NCBI GenBank assembly: GCA_965231815.1
Contig: OZ246890.1
Coordinates: 1,116,001-1,180,000, forward strand
Direction: 5' to 3'
Origin: JAPPFW01 sp965231815
GTDB taxonomy: Bacteria; Actinomycetota; Acidimicrobiia; Spongiisociales; Spongiisociaceae
DNA: 64,000 nucleotides
The position numbers and the translations under genes were made by a program. Below, piece after piece: positions 46,745 through 55,862 of the stretch (position 1 is its first letter; each line of letters starts with the position of its first letter). The notes beneath the pieces were generated by a model, which was not told the origin of the DNA, did not search any database, and was given only the letters and a program-made list of their open reading frames with translations.

Positions 46745-46830
46745 TTACATGTCCACCCAGTTGGCGCCTGGTTTGTCGCGGGAGGCGATTACGAAGCCTA
46801 TCGACCCGGTTTCGATGAGACCTTCTCGGA
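46745..46830 (-). pseudogene. 5' fragment of the acyl-CoA synthetase alpha gene
   Basis: The sequence matches 42400-42460: GFVIASRDKPGANWVDM corresponds to VVGASRDKPGTNWVDM of the intact gene. It overlaps the end of the PhyH gene frame, whose last residues may derive from it. Confidence 0.6.
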
Positions 46831-47694
46831 GAATGGGGAGGACGATAGGTTCTCCTGGAGGGCATAGATCGAGCCCGGCCAAGGCCGGGACGGGTGGGGC
46901 AGTCTCACCGGTATGTCGGCCATGCGTGGTTCCGCGACCGGTTCGCCTCGCAGCAAGCAGGCGTTGTACTCGTCCCAGGTACTCCAGGTGTCCCAGTCGG
47001 CGAGGCCGAAGAGTGGCCATGCGTCCGCTGCGGCGAGCTCGAGGAACAGCATGCGCCGCGGCCGATCGGAGGTGTTAGGCGCGGATCCGTGCAGCATGCG
47101 TACGTGATGGATCGAGATGCCGCCTGCCGGGATCTCGATGGGCGCCGCGTCCGCCGGGTCGAAGCGGTCCCCGGCCACCGCACCGATGAAGTAGCCGTCC
47201 TGGTGGTGGTCGTAGATCGGCTTCCGGTGGGAGCCGGGGATCACGAGCAAGGCGCCGTTCTCGGTGGTCATGTCGTCGATGGCGATTCCGACGGCGAGCA
47301 GGTCGTCATTGGTATGTGGCATGAAGCCCCAGTCCTGGTGCCACTCGACGACGCTGCCGAATCCGGCGGATTTCATGTTCAGCTTCTCTCCGGTAAACCG
47401 GATGGACGGCCCGATGAGCTGCGCGACGATGTCGAGGATGGCGTTGTGATGCAGCATCGACATGTACAGGTCGTGGTGCAGAGAGGGACGTTTGACGCGT
47501 CGCACCCGGACGTCATCGGCTGTGTGACCGGGCTCGAGGTCGAACCTCTCGTCGCTTTCGGTCAGGAATCGGGCCCGCTCCATCACCTCATCGGTGATCC
47601 GTTGCAGGTCGCTGACTTCTGTCGGGGTCAGGACATCCTTAACCGCGAGGTATCCGTGCTCGTTGTAGAAGTCGATCTGAGCCCGGGACAACAT
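46798..47694 (-). CDS. PhyH family Fe(II)/2-oxoglutarate dioxygenase
   Basis: 298 residues from ATG 47694. The double-stranded beta-helix iron ligands are HxD in VVEWHQDWGF (about residues 118-120) and His in VRMLHGSAPN, with an arginine in SDRPRR for 2-oxoglutarate. Conserved GALLVIPGSHR lies between. These enzymes hydroxylate carbon next to carboxyl or phosphonate groups, or side chains of natural products. The C-terminal ~15 residues run into an acyl-CoA synthetase fragment, so the natural end may be altered. It is downstream of amidohydrolase A2, with only 11 bases between. Confidence 0.88.
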   Translation of the reverse strand: MLSRAQIDFYNEHGYLAVKDVLTPTEVSDLQRITDEVMERARFLTESDERFDLEPGHTADDVRVRRVKRPSLHHDLYMSMLHHNAILDIVAQLIGPSIRFTGEKLNMKSAGFGSVVEWHQDWGFMPHTNDDLLAVGIAIDDMTTENGALLVIPGSHRKPIYDHHQDGYFIGAVAGDRFDPADAAPIEIPAGGISIHHVRMLHGSAPNTSDRPRRMLFLELAAADAWPLFGLADWDTWSTWDEYNACLLRGEPVAEPRMADIPVRLPHPSRPWPGSIYALQENLSSSPFSEKVSSKPGR

Positions 47695-47705
47695 GTTCCA
47701 CCTCT

Positions 47706-48608
47706 CTAGTCGTTCAGCTTGTAGAGACGAGCGGCGGTGCCTCCCATGATCGCGGCCAACTCTCCGTCTGTGAACGGTTCGGAGCCTTGCCGCTCCGCGA
47801 CGTTGTTGACCATCCGGTAGAGCTCAGGCACCGCCTCGGAATCTCTACCGACGCGGATCTTGTCGCTGTTGTCCGAGCCGTACATGGCTCGATCGGTCGC
47901 CACGTATGACTTGAGCATGGCAAGCGCATCATGAAGAGGTTCGGGTGTTCCACCTGCGAAATGACACAGATCGGCATGGAAGTTGGGATGCTTCGCCACC
48001 ATCAGTATCCCCTTCGTCACCCAGGGCCAGTTGATATTCACGATTACCTTCATGTCACGGAACCGTCGTCCTACACCGTCCAGCAGGAATGGATCGGCCA
48101 ACTCCAACGACGCGTTGATGATCGGTGTCCACCCGGTGAAGAAATGCACCGGGATATCCAACTCGATCGCCTTTTTGTATAGCGGGTCCAAGCTGCGGTC
48201 GTTCGGGGAGTAGAGCTGGTAGCTCGGAACTAGCTTGAGAGCCCGGAAGTCCAACTCCTTGACGCACCGTTCCAGTTCCTCGACCGCCCAGGGGATGCCC
48301 CGCATCGGGTCGATGCACGCAACGCCCTTCAACCGGTCCGGGTATAGAGCCACCTGCTCGGCGGTGTAGTCATTCGGTACATACACCTCGTACTCGTCGG
48401 GATGGTCGGGATGGAAGGTCGTACGGCGGATGTCGCTTCCCTGGACCATCCCGATATCGATTCCCGACCTATCCAACAGATTCACCATCCATTCCCCATC
48501 GGTGGTGCCGTAACCGCCGCCGTACGGTGCGTACAACTCCTGCATCCACCAATGCGGAACCTGCTCGGGCACCTCGGTGAGGTGCAGATGGCAATCAACG
48601 GTGACCAT
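47706..48608 (-). CDS. amidohydrolase-fold protein A2 (COG2159-like), metal site eroded
   Basis: 300 residues from ATG 48608. Same architecture as A1. HxH is intact (DCHLHL) and the final Asp is kept (MYGSDNSDK). The His of HTGW is Phe (HFFTGWTPIIN), and the AHLG segment is VIVNINWPW without a histidine. It is upstream of the PhyH gene (11-base gap), forming an operon with it. Loss of two of the usual metal ligands suggests altered chemistry or a non-catalytic role. Confidence 0.75.
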   Translation of the reverse strand: MVTVDCHLHLTEVPEQVPHWWMQELYAPYGGGYGTTDGEWMVNLLDRSGIDIGMVQGSDIRRTTFHPDHPDEYEVYVPNDYTAEQVALYPDRLKGVACIDPMRGIPWAVEELERCVKELDFRALKLVPSYQLYSPNDRSLDPLYKKAIELDIPVHFFTGWTPIINASLELADPFLLDGVGRRFRDMKVIVNINWPWVTKGILMVAKHPNFHADLCHFAGGTPEPLHDALAMLKSYVATDRAMYGSDNSDKIRVGRDSEAVPELYRMVNNVAERQGSEPFTDGELAAIMGGTAARLYKLND

Positions 48609-48866
48609 AAACTCTCCTAGAAGTGGTAGGCGGGATCCGAAAAACGGGCGCTACCCGCAGGATAATAGACAAGGGCCGAACCACGACGGCGACGGCCGGC
48701 AACTGCGCGCTCTGTGGCGAAGTCCATAAGGGCCGGATACACTCGACGGTCGGCGGGCATTCGAGGCGTGAGGAGACTTGTTCTTGCCGCAGACGAACGA
48801 GGGTCAGATTCCCACAATGCCGGTGGTCTGTGCCGGGGTTGCGGGCATTCGAGCCTCGGTCCGCTG

Positions 48867-49634
48867 ATGTCGTCGATCACGGCGAGGGGTCCGTCTCAAG
48901 CATCCATGGTCCTGCTCGGCGTTCTCGGAGTCCTGATCATGATGGGCGTCTGGGAACTGGTGGGCAGGCTGGAGCTACTGGGACGCAACTGGCAACCGCT
49001 CTCGGCCGTGGTCCGGGCATTCTTGGAGAACCTTCCTGTCTTCGGCAGGGCCACTAGGGCTACCACCATCGACGCAGGGAAGGGCTTTGTGGCCGGGATC
49101 CTGCTGGGGCTGGCGCTCGCGGTGCTGGGGCTGCTCGCACCGGCGCTTAATCGCGGTATCGGAAGGATGGCGACCCTGGTCAATTCGATACCGTGGATAG
49201 CGCTCGGGCCTGTCCTGGTAATGGTCGTTTCGCAGGACACGGTGCCGTTCACGTTCGCGCTGCTGGCTGTCTTCTTCGCCAGTTTCATCGCTATCACCTC
49301 AGGTTTCTACCTTGCCCGGCAGGCCCACCATGACCTCCTCACTAGCTTGGGGTCGTCTCGATGGACCAGATTCCTGCGGTTACAGCTGCCGGTCGCAGTG
49401 CCGTCGTTGATCTATGCCGCCAAACTCGGGGCGCCGGCGGCGATGTTCGGCGTGGTCTTCGGGGAGTGGTTCGGCTCATCACGTCCCGGACTCGGCGCCC
49501 TGATAGTCACCTCGATGCGGAGTCTCCGCTCCGACCGCCTCTGGGCGGCCGCCGCCCTTACATCGCTGATCGCCATTGCAGTATTCGCCGTGTTCGCCGC
49601 CCTTGAGAGGGCTGCCCTGAACAGGTTCCGCTGA
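48867..49634 (+). CDS. ABC transporter permease (first half of split pair)
   Basis: 255 residues from ATG 48867 (upstream in-frame extension to 48714 not needed). About six transmembrane segments, including MVLLGVLGVLIMMGVWELVG and PFTFALLAVFFASFIAI. The EAA loop is HHDLLTSLGSSRWTRFLRLQLPVAVPSLI. It is very similar to the N-terminal half of the fused permease at 62408-63991 (PAAMFGVVFGEWFG, NSIPWIALGP). The stop overlaps the next permease start by one base. Confidence 0.9.
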   Translation: MSSITARGPSQASMVLLGVLGVLIMMGVWELVGRLELLGRNWQPLSAVVRAFLENLPVFGRATRATTIDAGKGFVAGILLGLALAVLGLLAPALNRGIGRMATLVNSIPWIALGPVLVMVVSQDTVPFTFALLAVFFASFIAITSGFYLARQAHHDLLTSLGSSRWTRFLRLQLPVAVPSLIYAAKLGAPAAMFGVVFGEWFGSSRPGLGALIVTSMRSLRSDRLWAAAALTSLIAIAVFAVFAALERAALNRFR

Positions 49635-50476
49635 TGCGACCTACCGATGGGTCCCCGGACGCCGTCAAGGATCGATCGGCTCGCACGGACCTCGTGGGCG
49701 ATTCACGTGATTCCCGGCTACCGGCCGTTCGGTCCTTGGCGCGCCGCTTCCTCATCGCCATCTGGCCCTACGCCCTCGTCGTCGGCGCATGGCACGCGTG
49801 GGTGACCATAGGGGGAGTACACAGGCTCGTTATTCCGGAACCGAGCGCCGTGGCCCTCGACATCTGGTCGGCGCCGGGCGAGTACTGGTCCTACGGTTGG
49901 CGGACCGTCCTGGAATCCGCGGCCGGTCTCGCTCTCGGAACCGCCATCGGTGTAGCCACCGCGATCGCAGTATGGTTTTCCCGGGTGCTACGCGGTCTTC
50001 TGACCACCTCGATGATCCTGCTCTACTCCGCTCCCATCGTGGCCACGATTCCGATCATGGCTCGGGTTCTGGGCTACTCCCCGACGACGGTCCTGGCGGT
50101 TGCGGCCATCGTATCGATGTTCCCCACGTTCGTCCTCGTCAACTCCGGTCTGATGGATTTGCCGGCGGGTTCGCTGGATGTCTTCCTGAGCCTCGGGGCA
50201 TCGCGCAAGGCGCAACTGTGGAAACTTGCAGTGCCTGCCGCAATACCGAACTTCCTCGTCGCATTTCGTCTCAACGCGGCGGTCGCGTTCATTGCGGCCG
50301 TCATCGGTGAGTACCTGACCGGTGTCCGGGGTCTGGGATGGCTGTTCGCGCTCTCGTTCAGCCGGTTCGATGTCGACCGCGCCTGGGGCGCCGCGATGGT
50401 CATAATCGCTCTGTCGATCCTCTCCTACGCAGTCGCCAGCCGAGTCGAAGAACGGGGTATCGAACGCTGGACCTGA
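49634..50476 (+). CDS. ABC transporter permease (second half of split pair)
   Basis: 280 residues from ATG 49634. An N-terminal hydrophilic stretch is followed by about five or six membrane segments. It matches the C-terminal half of the fused permease (PIVATIPIMARVLGYSPTTVLAVAAIVSMFPTF, GLGWLFALSF). The EAA loop is DVFLSLGASRKAQLWKLAVPAAIPN. It forms a heterodimer with the upstream permease. No ATPase gene remains nearby except the relic at 44.7-45.1 kb. Confidence 0.9.
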   Translation: MRPTDGSPDAVKDRSARTDLVGDSRDSRLPAVRSLARRFLIAIWPYALVVGAWHAWVTIGGVHRLVIPEPSAVALDIWSAPGEYWSYGWRTVLESAAGLALGTAIGVATAIAVWFSRVLRGLLTTSMILLYSAPIVATIPIMARVLGYSPTTVLAVAAIVSMFPTFVLVNSGLMDLPAGSLDVFLSLGASRKAQLWKLAVPAAIPNFLVAFRLNAAVAFIAAVIGEYLTGVRGLGWLFALSFSRFDVDRAWGAAMVIIALSILSYAVASRVEERGIERWT

Positions 50477-50518
50477 GGGAGCGCGGTTTCTGCGTCACTC
50501 GGGGCAACCGGACGCCAG

Positions 50519-50717
50519 CCCTGATTATTCAGGTTTCCCACACACCGAGGCACGTCATGCCAGTTCCACCCGAGTGTTGGGAAAACCCACCGTTCACCTG
50601 ACAGTGAATCTCGACACCTGACCGGGATAGGAAACGCCGATAGCTGTATTCCTGGTCAGGGCGCGAATATCGTCTACTCCACTCCTCCCCCAAACCCCCA
50701 TCCATGAATGATCGGGG
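50519..50717 (-). mobile_element. MITE-1 copy F (199 bp, opposite orientation)
   Basis: Reverse-oriented copy between the split permease and binding-protein genes, flanked by CCAG and CTAC. Ends CCCTGATTATTCAGG and CCATGAATGATCGGGG. Small indels have broken the internal 54-codon frame. Confidence 0.85.
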
Positions 50718-50860
50718 CTACTTCGTGTCGTGTGGCAGGCGTTGCTGGTCGGCAGCGACCCTGCATAGGTATGATGACCGGAGTCGGCGGATCGGTTCAT
50801 CCCGATCCGCGCACGTCTAGCTAGCTAATGTCGGAGTGCGACTACCAGGGAGGATGACGC

Positions 50861-52042
50861 ATGATTACCCAGAGGAAACGGGTCAAATGGATATCGGTGC
50901 TTGCACTATTCGCGCTCTTGGCGGTTGCCTGCGGGGATGACGAAACGGCTGAGACACAGGCAACACAAGCCACGGCCGCACCGACGACCACCGCCGCCGC
51001 CCCGGCGACGACCGCGGCCGAGATGACCGAGACCACCGCGGCGCCGACCACCACGGCCGCCCCGGCGACGACCGCGGCACCTGCGCCGGCCGAGCCGACC
51101 GATATCAGGTTGAGGCTCAGTTGGATCGCCGACCCGGGCTTCATGGGGCTCTACGAGGCCGTGGAACAGGGCTTCTTCGATGACGAGAACATCAACGTGA
51201 CGATCGAGCACGGTGGCCCGAACGTACCCAACTCGACTCAGGTAGTTGCGGGTGGAGCAGCCGATATCGGCGTCACCGATCCGTTCTCGCTCGCTCTGGC
51301 CATGTCCGAGGGAGGGGACTTCGTCGTGTTCGGCGTCCGGATGCAGTCCGACCCGACCGGCATCGGTTCGCTCTGCGACAACCCGATCAACTCGCCGGCC
51401 GATATTGCCGGGAAGAAGATCGCAGGCGGCACCACCGACGGGTTCCTGATCGACGCGTTGCTGGTCGCCAACGGGCTGGAGCCCGCCACCTACGAGCTGA
51501 TCCCGGCCGGCTGGGACATGTCGCCGGTGGTCGATGGAACGGTCGACGGCATGCTGATCTGGGTCAACAGCCATCCCCTCCCGCTGAACGCGCAAGGGAT
51601 CTGCAACATCAGCTGGACGTTCAGCGAGATGGGCCTGCCCGCCTACCAGGACCTGTTCTTCACTACGAGAGAGTTCCTCGACAACAATCGCGAAGCGATC
51701 GTGGGCTTCCTACGGGCCAACATCAGGGGCTGGGAATACGCCTTCAACGATCCTGCCCACGCGATCGATCTGGTGATGAACACATGGGGCGGGGTCGATC
51801 TCGGCCTGGTACTCGAGGACCAGTTCCCGATCCATGAAGCACAGATCCCCCTCATGACCAGCCCCCTCACGGACGAGAAGGGCCTGTTCTGGTTCGATCT
51901 CGACCAGATCCAGAACATCCAGAACGGCTACGTGTTGACGGCTACCGGGCTCGAATCGGTTCCGGACGCCGCCGACGTGTACGACATCTCGATTCTCGAG
52001 TCCGCCTATGAAGGTTGCGGATCTTCATTGCTGGACTGCTAG
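50861..52042 (+). CDS. ABC transporter substrate-binding lipoprotein (NMT1/THI5-like)
   Basis: 393 residues from ATG 50861. Lipoprotein signal WISVLALFALLAVACGDD (lipobox AVAC), then a ~50-residue Thr/Ala/Pro-rich linker, then an NMT1-like fold: RLSWIADPGFMGLYEAVEQGFFDDENINVTIEHGG, AAGGAADIGVTD. It is similar in full to the binding protein at 61243. It is likely to bind an amine- or sulfonate-type molecule outside the membrane. Located after the split permeases (MITE between). A strong terminator follows. Confidence 0.9.
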   Translation: MITQRKRVKWISVLALFALLAVACGDDETAETQATQATAAPTTTAAAPATTAAEMTETTAAPTTTAAPATTAAPAPAEPTDIRLRLSWIADPGFMGLYEAVEQGFFDDENINVTIEHGGPNVPNSTQVVAGGAADIGVTDPFSLALAMSEGGDFVVFGVRMQSDPTGIGSLCDNPINSPADIAGKKIAGGTTDGFLIDALLVANGLEPATYELIPAGWDMSPVVDGTVDGMLIWVNSHPLPLNAQGICNISWTFSEMGLPAYQDLFFTTREFLDNNREAIVGFLRANIRGWEYAFNDPAHAIDLVMNTWGGVDLGLVLEDQFPIHEAQIPLMTSPLTDEKGLFWFDLDQIQNIQNGYVLTATGLESVPDAADVYDISILESAYEGCGSSLLDC

Positions 52043-52064
52043 CAGCGAGTTCTCGCCGGATAGA

Positions 52065-52102
52065 GCGCTGCCTCTCCGAAAGGAGGGGCAGCGCCTCTTT
52101 CT
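52065..52102 (+). terminator. Rho-independent terminator
   Basis: The hairpin arms GCGCTGCCTCTCC and GGAGGGGCAGCGC (GAAA loop) are followed by CTCTTTCTT. It ends the permease/binding-protein transcript on the plus strand. Confidence 0.85.
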
Positions 52103-52132
52103 TACTACATGCCGGCCCCGGCCGGATCGGAT

Positions 52133-53035
52133 CTACAGGCCGAGCTTGTACAGTTGGTTGGCGGTACCCCCCATGATGGCCTCCAACTCCTCATCAGTGA
52201 TTCCAGCCGTGCCCCGCCTCGCGGCGACCTCGTTCACGGCGTGAAAGAGTTCGGGGACGGTCGCCACGTTCTTGCCGATCCTGATCTTGTCGTTCCCGTC
52301 CGATCCGTATAGGGCCCGATCTATGGCGCCGAAGTCCTTGAGCTTCAGCAGCACGTCGTAGAGTTGCTCCGCGCTTCCCCCTCCGAACCACGCGAGGTCC
52401 ATGTAGAAGTTCGGATGGCGCGCAGCCACCGCTATCCCTTCATCGACCCATGGAAAGGCCAGGTAGAAGACGACCTTCAGGTCGCGGAGCTCCCTACCCA
52501 CGTCGTCCAGCAGGATCGGATTCGAATACTTGAGGGGGGCGTTGATGATCGGCGTCCACCCTGTAAAAAGATCCACGGGAACGTCGAGTTCGATGCACTT
52601 CTCGTAGAACGGGTAGACCCGGCGGTCGTTGATGGCATGGTCGTGATACGCAGTCTTGAGCGCCAAGGCCACGAAGCCATGCTCGGTTATGAAGTATTCG
52701 GTTTCGGCCAGGGCATCTTGCGGATCGCGCAACGGATCGACCGCCACCTGACCGCGTAGCCGATCCGGGTGTTTCGCTACCTCCTCGGCGATCCACTCGT
52801 TCGGGATGTACACCCCGTGGTCACCGGGATGATCCGGATGGGACGTGGTACGCCGGATATCCCCGCCTTGCACGATCGCGATGTCGATTCCGGCATCGTC
52901 GATCATGTCCACGATGTCTTGGCCGTAGCGGGAAACACCCATTCCTCCGTATGGCAGGTACATCTCCTCCATCCACCACTTGGGTACCTGGCTCGGCGTC
53001 AAACCTATGTACTGGTGGCAGTCGACGGTGACCAT
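52133..53035 (-). CDS. amidohydrolase-fold protein A3 (COG2159-like), metal site most eroded
   Basis: 300 residues from ATG 53035. Even the HxH pair is changed (DCHQYI). The HTGW His is Phe (DLFTGWTPIIN), AHLG is FYLAFPW with no histidine, and only the late Asp is retained (LYGSDGNDK). Overall fold conservation with A1-A5 remains high (EEMYLPYGG, VQGGDIRRTT, YEKCIELDVPV). Last gene of the A5-A4-SDR-A3 operon. A catalytic role is doubtful; ligand binding or a moonlighting role is possible. Confidence 0.75.
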   Translation of the reverse strand: MVTVDCHQYIGLTPSQVPKWWMEEMYLPYGGMGVSRYGQDIVDMIDDAGIDIAIVQGGDIRRTTSHPDHPGDHGVYIPNEWIAEEVAKHPDRLRGQVAVDPLRDPQDALAETEYFITEHGFVALALKTAYHDHAINDRRVYPFYEKCIELDVPVDLFTGWTPIINAPLKYSNPILLDDVGRELRDLKVVFYLAFPWVDEGIAVAARHPNFYMDLAWFGGGSAEQLYDVLLKLKDFGAIDRALYGSDGNDKIRIGKNVATVPELFHAVNEVAARRGTAGITDEELEAIMGGTANQLYKLGL

Positions 53036-53209
53036 GCGGCGCTCCTACTCCTAGTCGTTCCGGTCCGAACCTATATCGGTTGGGTGGCTGTGCGGAACGG
53101 TAGTAGTAGCGGATCGCTGGTCAAAGGCTACGTCTGCCGACCATTGATCCCCATCGCCCAGGACTCGATCCGACCGGAGAGCGTCGGTGCTGCCGGTGGA
53201 TCCCGGATC

Positions 53210-54019
53210 TTACGTCTGCCCGCCGTGCTTGTCTCCACCGTCGACGCGGACCTCGCAGCCGGTCATCATGGCTGCGAGGTCGGATGCGCAGAACAACGCA
53301 ACCCGCGCAACATCGTCCGGAACGCCGGCGCGGCCCAGCGGTAGCTCCTGGCTCATCTGGTGGGCCAGACCCCCGAGTTCCCAGCCGCCCTGCGCAGCTG
53401 ACTCCTCCATTCCCGGAGTGAGGATCACGGTGGGGGCCAGAGCCAGCACCCGGATGCCGTGCGCTCCGAGCTCCGCCCCCATCCGCCTGGTGAGCGCCAC
53501 CACCCCCAGCTTCGAGGCGACGTAGTGGGGGGCGCCCTCCCGGACGTACGCGGGCGCCGTCGAGATGTTGATGATGACACCGCCCATCCGGCGGGCGATC
53601 ATTCGAGTCGCCGCCTCCCGAGCGCCGAAGTAGGTACCCCGCAGGTTGACATCCAGGACACGGTTCCACTGGTCATCATCGATGTCGAACAGGGCATCAT
53701 CCGGATAGATACCCGCATTGTTCACCCATATGTCGAGCCCACCCGTCCGGGAAACGGCAAGATCCGCCAGAGCGGCGACCGACCGCCGATTGCTGACGTC
53801 TACGCCGGCCGCAACGGCATGATCGGTCTCGAGTCTGTCGACCGCTTCCGAAGCACGTTCCCGGTCGATGTCGGCAACGATGACCCGGGCACCTGCCTCG
53901 ACGAACCTTCGAGCGATCGCGTAGCCGATGCCCCGCCCCCCACCGGTGACTACGGCGGTGCGACCCCCGAGCGATATCAAATCCTCGATCGAGCGGTCGC
54001 TCAGGTCAGCGATGGCCAA
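53210..54019 (-). CDS. short-chain dehydrogenase/reductase
   Basis: 269 residues from ATG 54019. VVTGGGRGIGYAIARRF (cofactor), VNNAG in WVNNAGIYPD, catalytic INISTAPAYV and YxxxK in HYVASKLG. Asp after strand 2 (VIVADIDRE) suggests NAD. It lies between amidohydrolases A4 and A3 in one operon; substrate unknown but probably the same pathway. Confidence 0.92.
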   Translation of the reverse strand: MAIADLSDRSIEDLISLGGRTAVVTGGGRGIGYAIARRFVEAGARVIVADIDRERASEAVDRLETDHAVAAGVDVSNRRSVAALADLAVSRTGGLDIWVNNAGIYPDDALFDIDDDQWNRVLDVNLRGTYFGAREAATRMIARRMGGVIINISTAPAYVREGAPHYVASKLGVVALTRRMGAELGAHGIRVLALAPTVILTPGMEESAAQGGWELGGLAHQMSQELPLGRAGVPDDVARVALFCASDLAAMMTGCEVRVDGGDKHGGQT

Positions 54020-54067
54020 ACCCGACTCTCCTCGATACTCGATCCGGCGCCCTGCTGACCGTGGGGC

Positions 54068-54940
54068 CTACGCGCTGATACCGAAGAGTTTCGCTGCGGT
54101 GGCGCCCATGATCCCAGACTTTTCCTCATCGGTGATCTCGGTTCCCTGGCTGCGGGCGATCCGCCGAGCGTCACGGTAGAGGTCCCTGGCGTCGGTGTTG
54201 TCAGATCCGAACACCACTCGGTTGATGGCGCCGAGTTCCTTTAGCTTAGAAAGGGCGCCCGCCAGGATTTCGGGTCCCCAAGCGGTCCATCCCGCCATCT
54301 CAGCGTAGAAGTTGGGGTGTTTCGCGACGACCGCGACCCCTTCATCCACCCACGGGTAACCGAGGTGGGCGACGATGACCTTGAGATCCCGGTAGCGACG
54401 TCCGATGTCGTCCAGCTGGATCGGGTCCTGGAACTCCATCGCCGAGTTGATGGTGGCTGTCCATCCGGTGTGGATCATCACCGGTAGGTCCAAGTCGACA
54501 CATTTCTCGTAGAGCGGGTCGAGCCGTCGGTCCTTCGGGTTGTAGTGGTGATAGGTCGGCACCAGTTTGAGCAGCCGGAAGTCCAATTCCTTCACGCATC
54601 TCTCCACTTCGAGCACCGCCGCCGGGATATCGCGGAGGGGATCCATCGCCGCGACGCCGTAGAGGCGACCCCCGGACTGCGCAACCTGGTGGGCGACGTA
54701 GTCGTTGGGGACGAGGACTCGGCGGTCGTGAGGATGGTCGGGGTGATAGGTCGTGCGGCGGATATCTCCACCCTGGATCATGCCGATATCGAATCCGGTG
54801 GCGTCCAAGTGGTCGACGATCGCAGGACCATCCACGGAGCCGGCTTCCCATCCCCAAGGCGCGTACATCTCCCGTACCCACCACTCGGGGGCGTGCTCGG
54901 GTATCTCGGTTACGTGCAGGTGACAATCGATCTTTACCAT
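54068..54940 (-). CDS. amidohydrolase A4 (COG2159-like), intact metal site
   Basis: 290 residues from ATG 54940. All family metal ligands are visible: DCHLHV (HxH), VMIHTGW (His), VIVAHLGYPWVD (His), FGSDNTD (Asp). This fits an active ACMSD/amidohydrolase-2 type hydrolase or decarboxylase. Spacing to A5 is three bases. It is the reference for the ligand losses in A1, A2, A3 and A5. Confidence 0.85.
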   Translation of the reverse strand: MVKIDCHLHVTEIPEHAPEWWVREMYAPWGWEAGSVDGPAIVDHLDATGFDIGMIQGGDIRRTTYHPDHPHDRRVLVPNDYVAHQVAQSGGRLYGVAAMDPLRDIPAAVLEVERCVKELDFRLLKLVPTYHHYNPKDRRLDPLYEKCVDLDLPVMIHTGWTATINSAMEFQDPIQLDDIGRRYRDLKVIVAHLGYPWVDEGVAVVAKHPNFYAEMAGWTAWGPEILAGALSKLKELGAINRVVFGSDNTDARDLYRDARRIARSQGTEITDEEKSGIMGATAAKLFGISA

Positions 54941-54943
54941 TGG

Positions 54944-55849
54944 TCAGTCTCCAAGTCCGTAAAGGCGTGCTGCGCTGCCCCCCAGTATCGCCGCCATCTC
55001 CGCGTCTGTGAACGGCTCGGCGCCGAGTTCCCGGGCGACCCGGTTCACGCTCCGATACACGTCCGGCACCGTAGCTTCCGCCCGGCCCACCCGCACCTTG
55101 TCGCTGTTGTTGGATCCGTACAGCACCCGGTCGAGCGCCGACAGCGACCGGAACCGGTCGAGGGCCTCGAACAGAGGCTCGGGCCCGAGTTCGGAGTAGT
55201 GATACATGTCGGCGTGGAAATTGGGGTGCTTCGCCACCAGCAGGGTGCACTGGTCGATCCAAGGATCGGCGAACGCGATGATCACCTTGAGGTCGCGGAA
55301 ACGGCGGCCTACCTCGTCAAGGTGCACCGGATCGGCGTTCTCGAGTCTGGCCATGATGATCGGGGTCCATCCGGTGAAGAAGTGGGCCGGGATATCCAGC
55401 TCGATGCATTTCTCGTAGATCGGATCCAGCCGCCGGTCGTTAGGCGAGAAGTGAAGATACGAACCGAGCAGTTTAAGAGCCCGGAAGTCCAACTCGTTGA
55501 CGCATCGGTCCAGTTCCTCGAGAGCGGCGCCCATATCCCGGATCGGATCGATGACCGCCACCCCCTTCAACCTGTCCGGGAAGAGCGCCACCTGCTCGGC
55601 CGTGTAGTCGTTGGGAACGAATACGTCGTGTTCGGTGGGATGATCAGGGCTGAAGGTCGTGCGCCGCATATCCCCACCCTGGACCAGCCCGACATCGACG
55701 CCTGACCGATCCAGAAGGTCGACAATCCACTGCCCGTCATAGTTGGCGAGAGCCCCACCCCCGTACGGTCGGTACATCTCCGTCAGCCACCATTCGGGTA
55801 TCTGACTCGGGACCACGCCCAAATGCAGATGACAATCGACGCTGACCAT
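54944..55849 (-). CDS. amidohydrolase-fold protein A5 (COG2159-like), metal site eroded
   Basis: 301 residues from ATG 55849 (GGGAGG upstream). HxH kept (DCHLHL), HTGW His is Phe (HFFTGWTPII), AHLG is IIAFADPW, and GSDN is GSNN (LYGSNNSDK). It leads the A5-A4-SDR-A3 operon, transcribed from the duplicated promoter block at 55863-55949. Closest in sequence to A1. Confidence 0.75.
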   Translation of the reverse strand: MVSVDCHLHLGVVPSQIPEWWLTEMYRPYGGGALANYDGQWIVDLLDRSGVDVGLVQGGDMRRTTFSPDHPTEHDVFVPNDYTAEQVALFPDRLKGVAVIDPIRDMGAALEELDRCVNELDFRALKLLGSYLHFSPNDRRLDPIYEKCIELDIPAHFFTGWTPIIMARLENADPVHLDEVGRRFRDLKVIIAFADPWIDQCTLLVAKHPNFHADMYHYSELGPEPLFEALDRFRSLSALDRVLYGSNNSDKVRVGRAEATVPDVYRSVNRVARELGAEPFTDAEMAAILGGSAARLYGLGD

Positions 55850-55862
55850 CAAAGGCCTCCCA

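Noticed and set aside
53459..54058. 199-codon plus-strand frame opposite the SDR
   Set aside because: Shadow of an SDR with full catalytic motifs.
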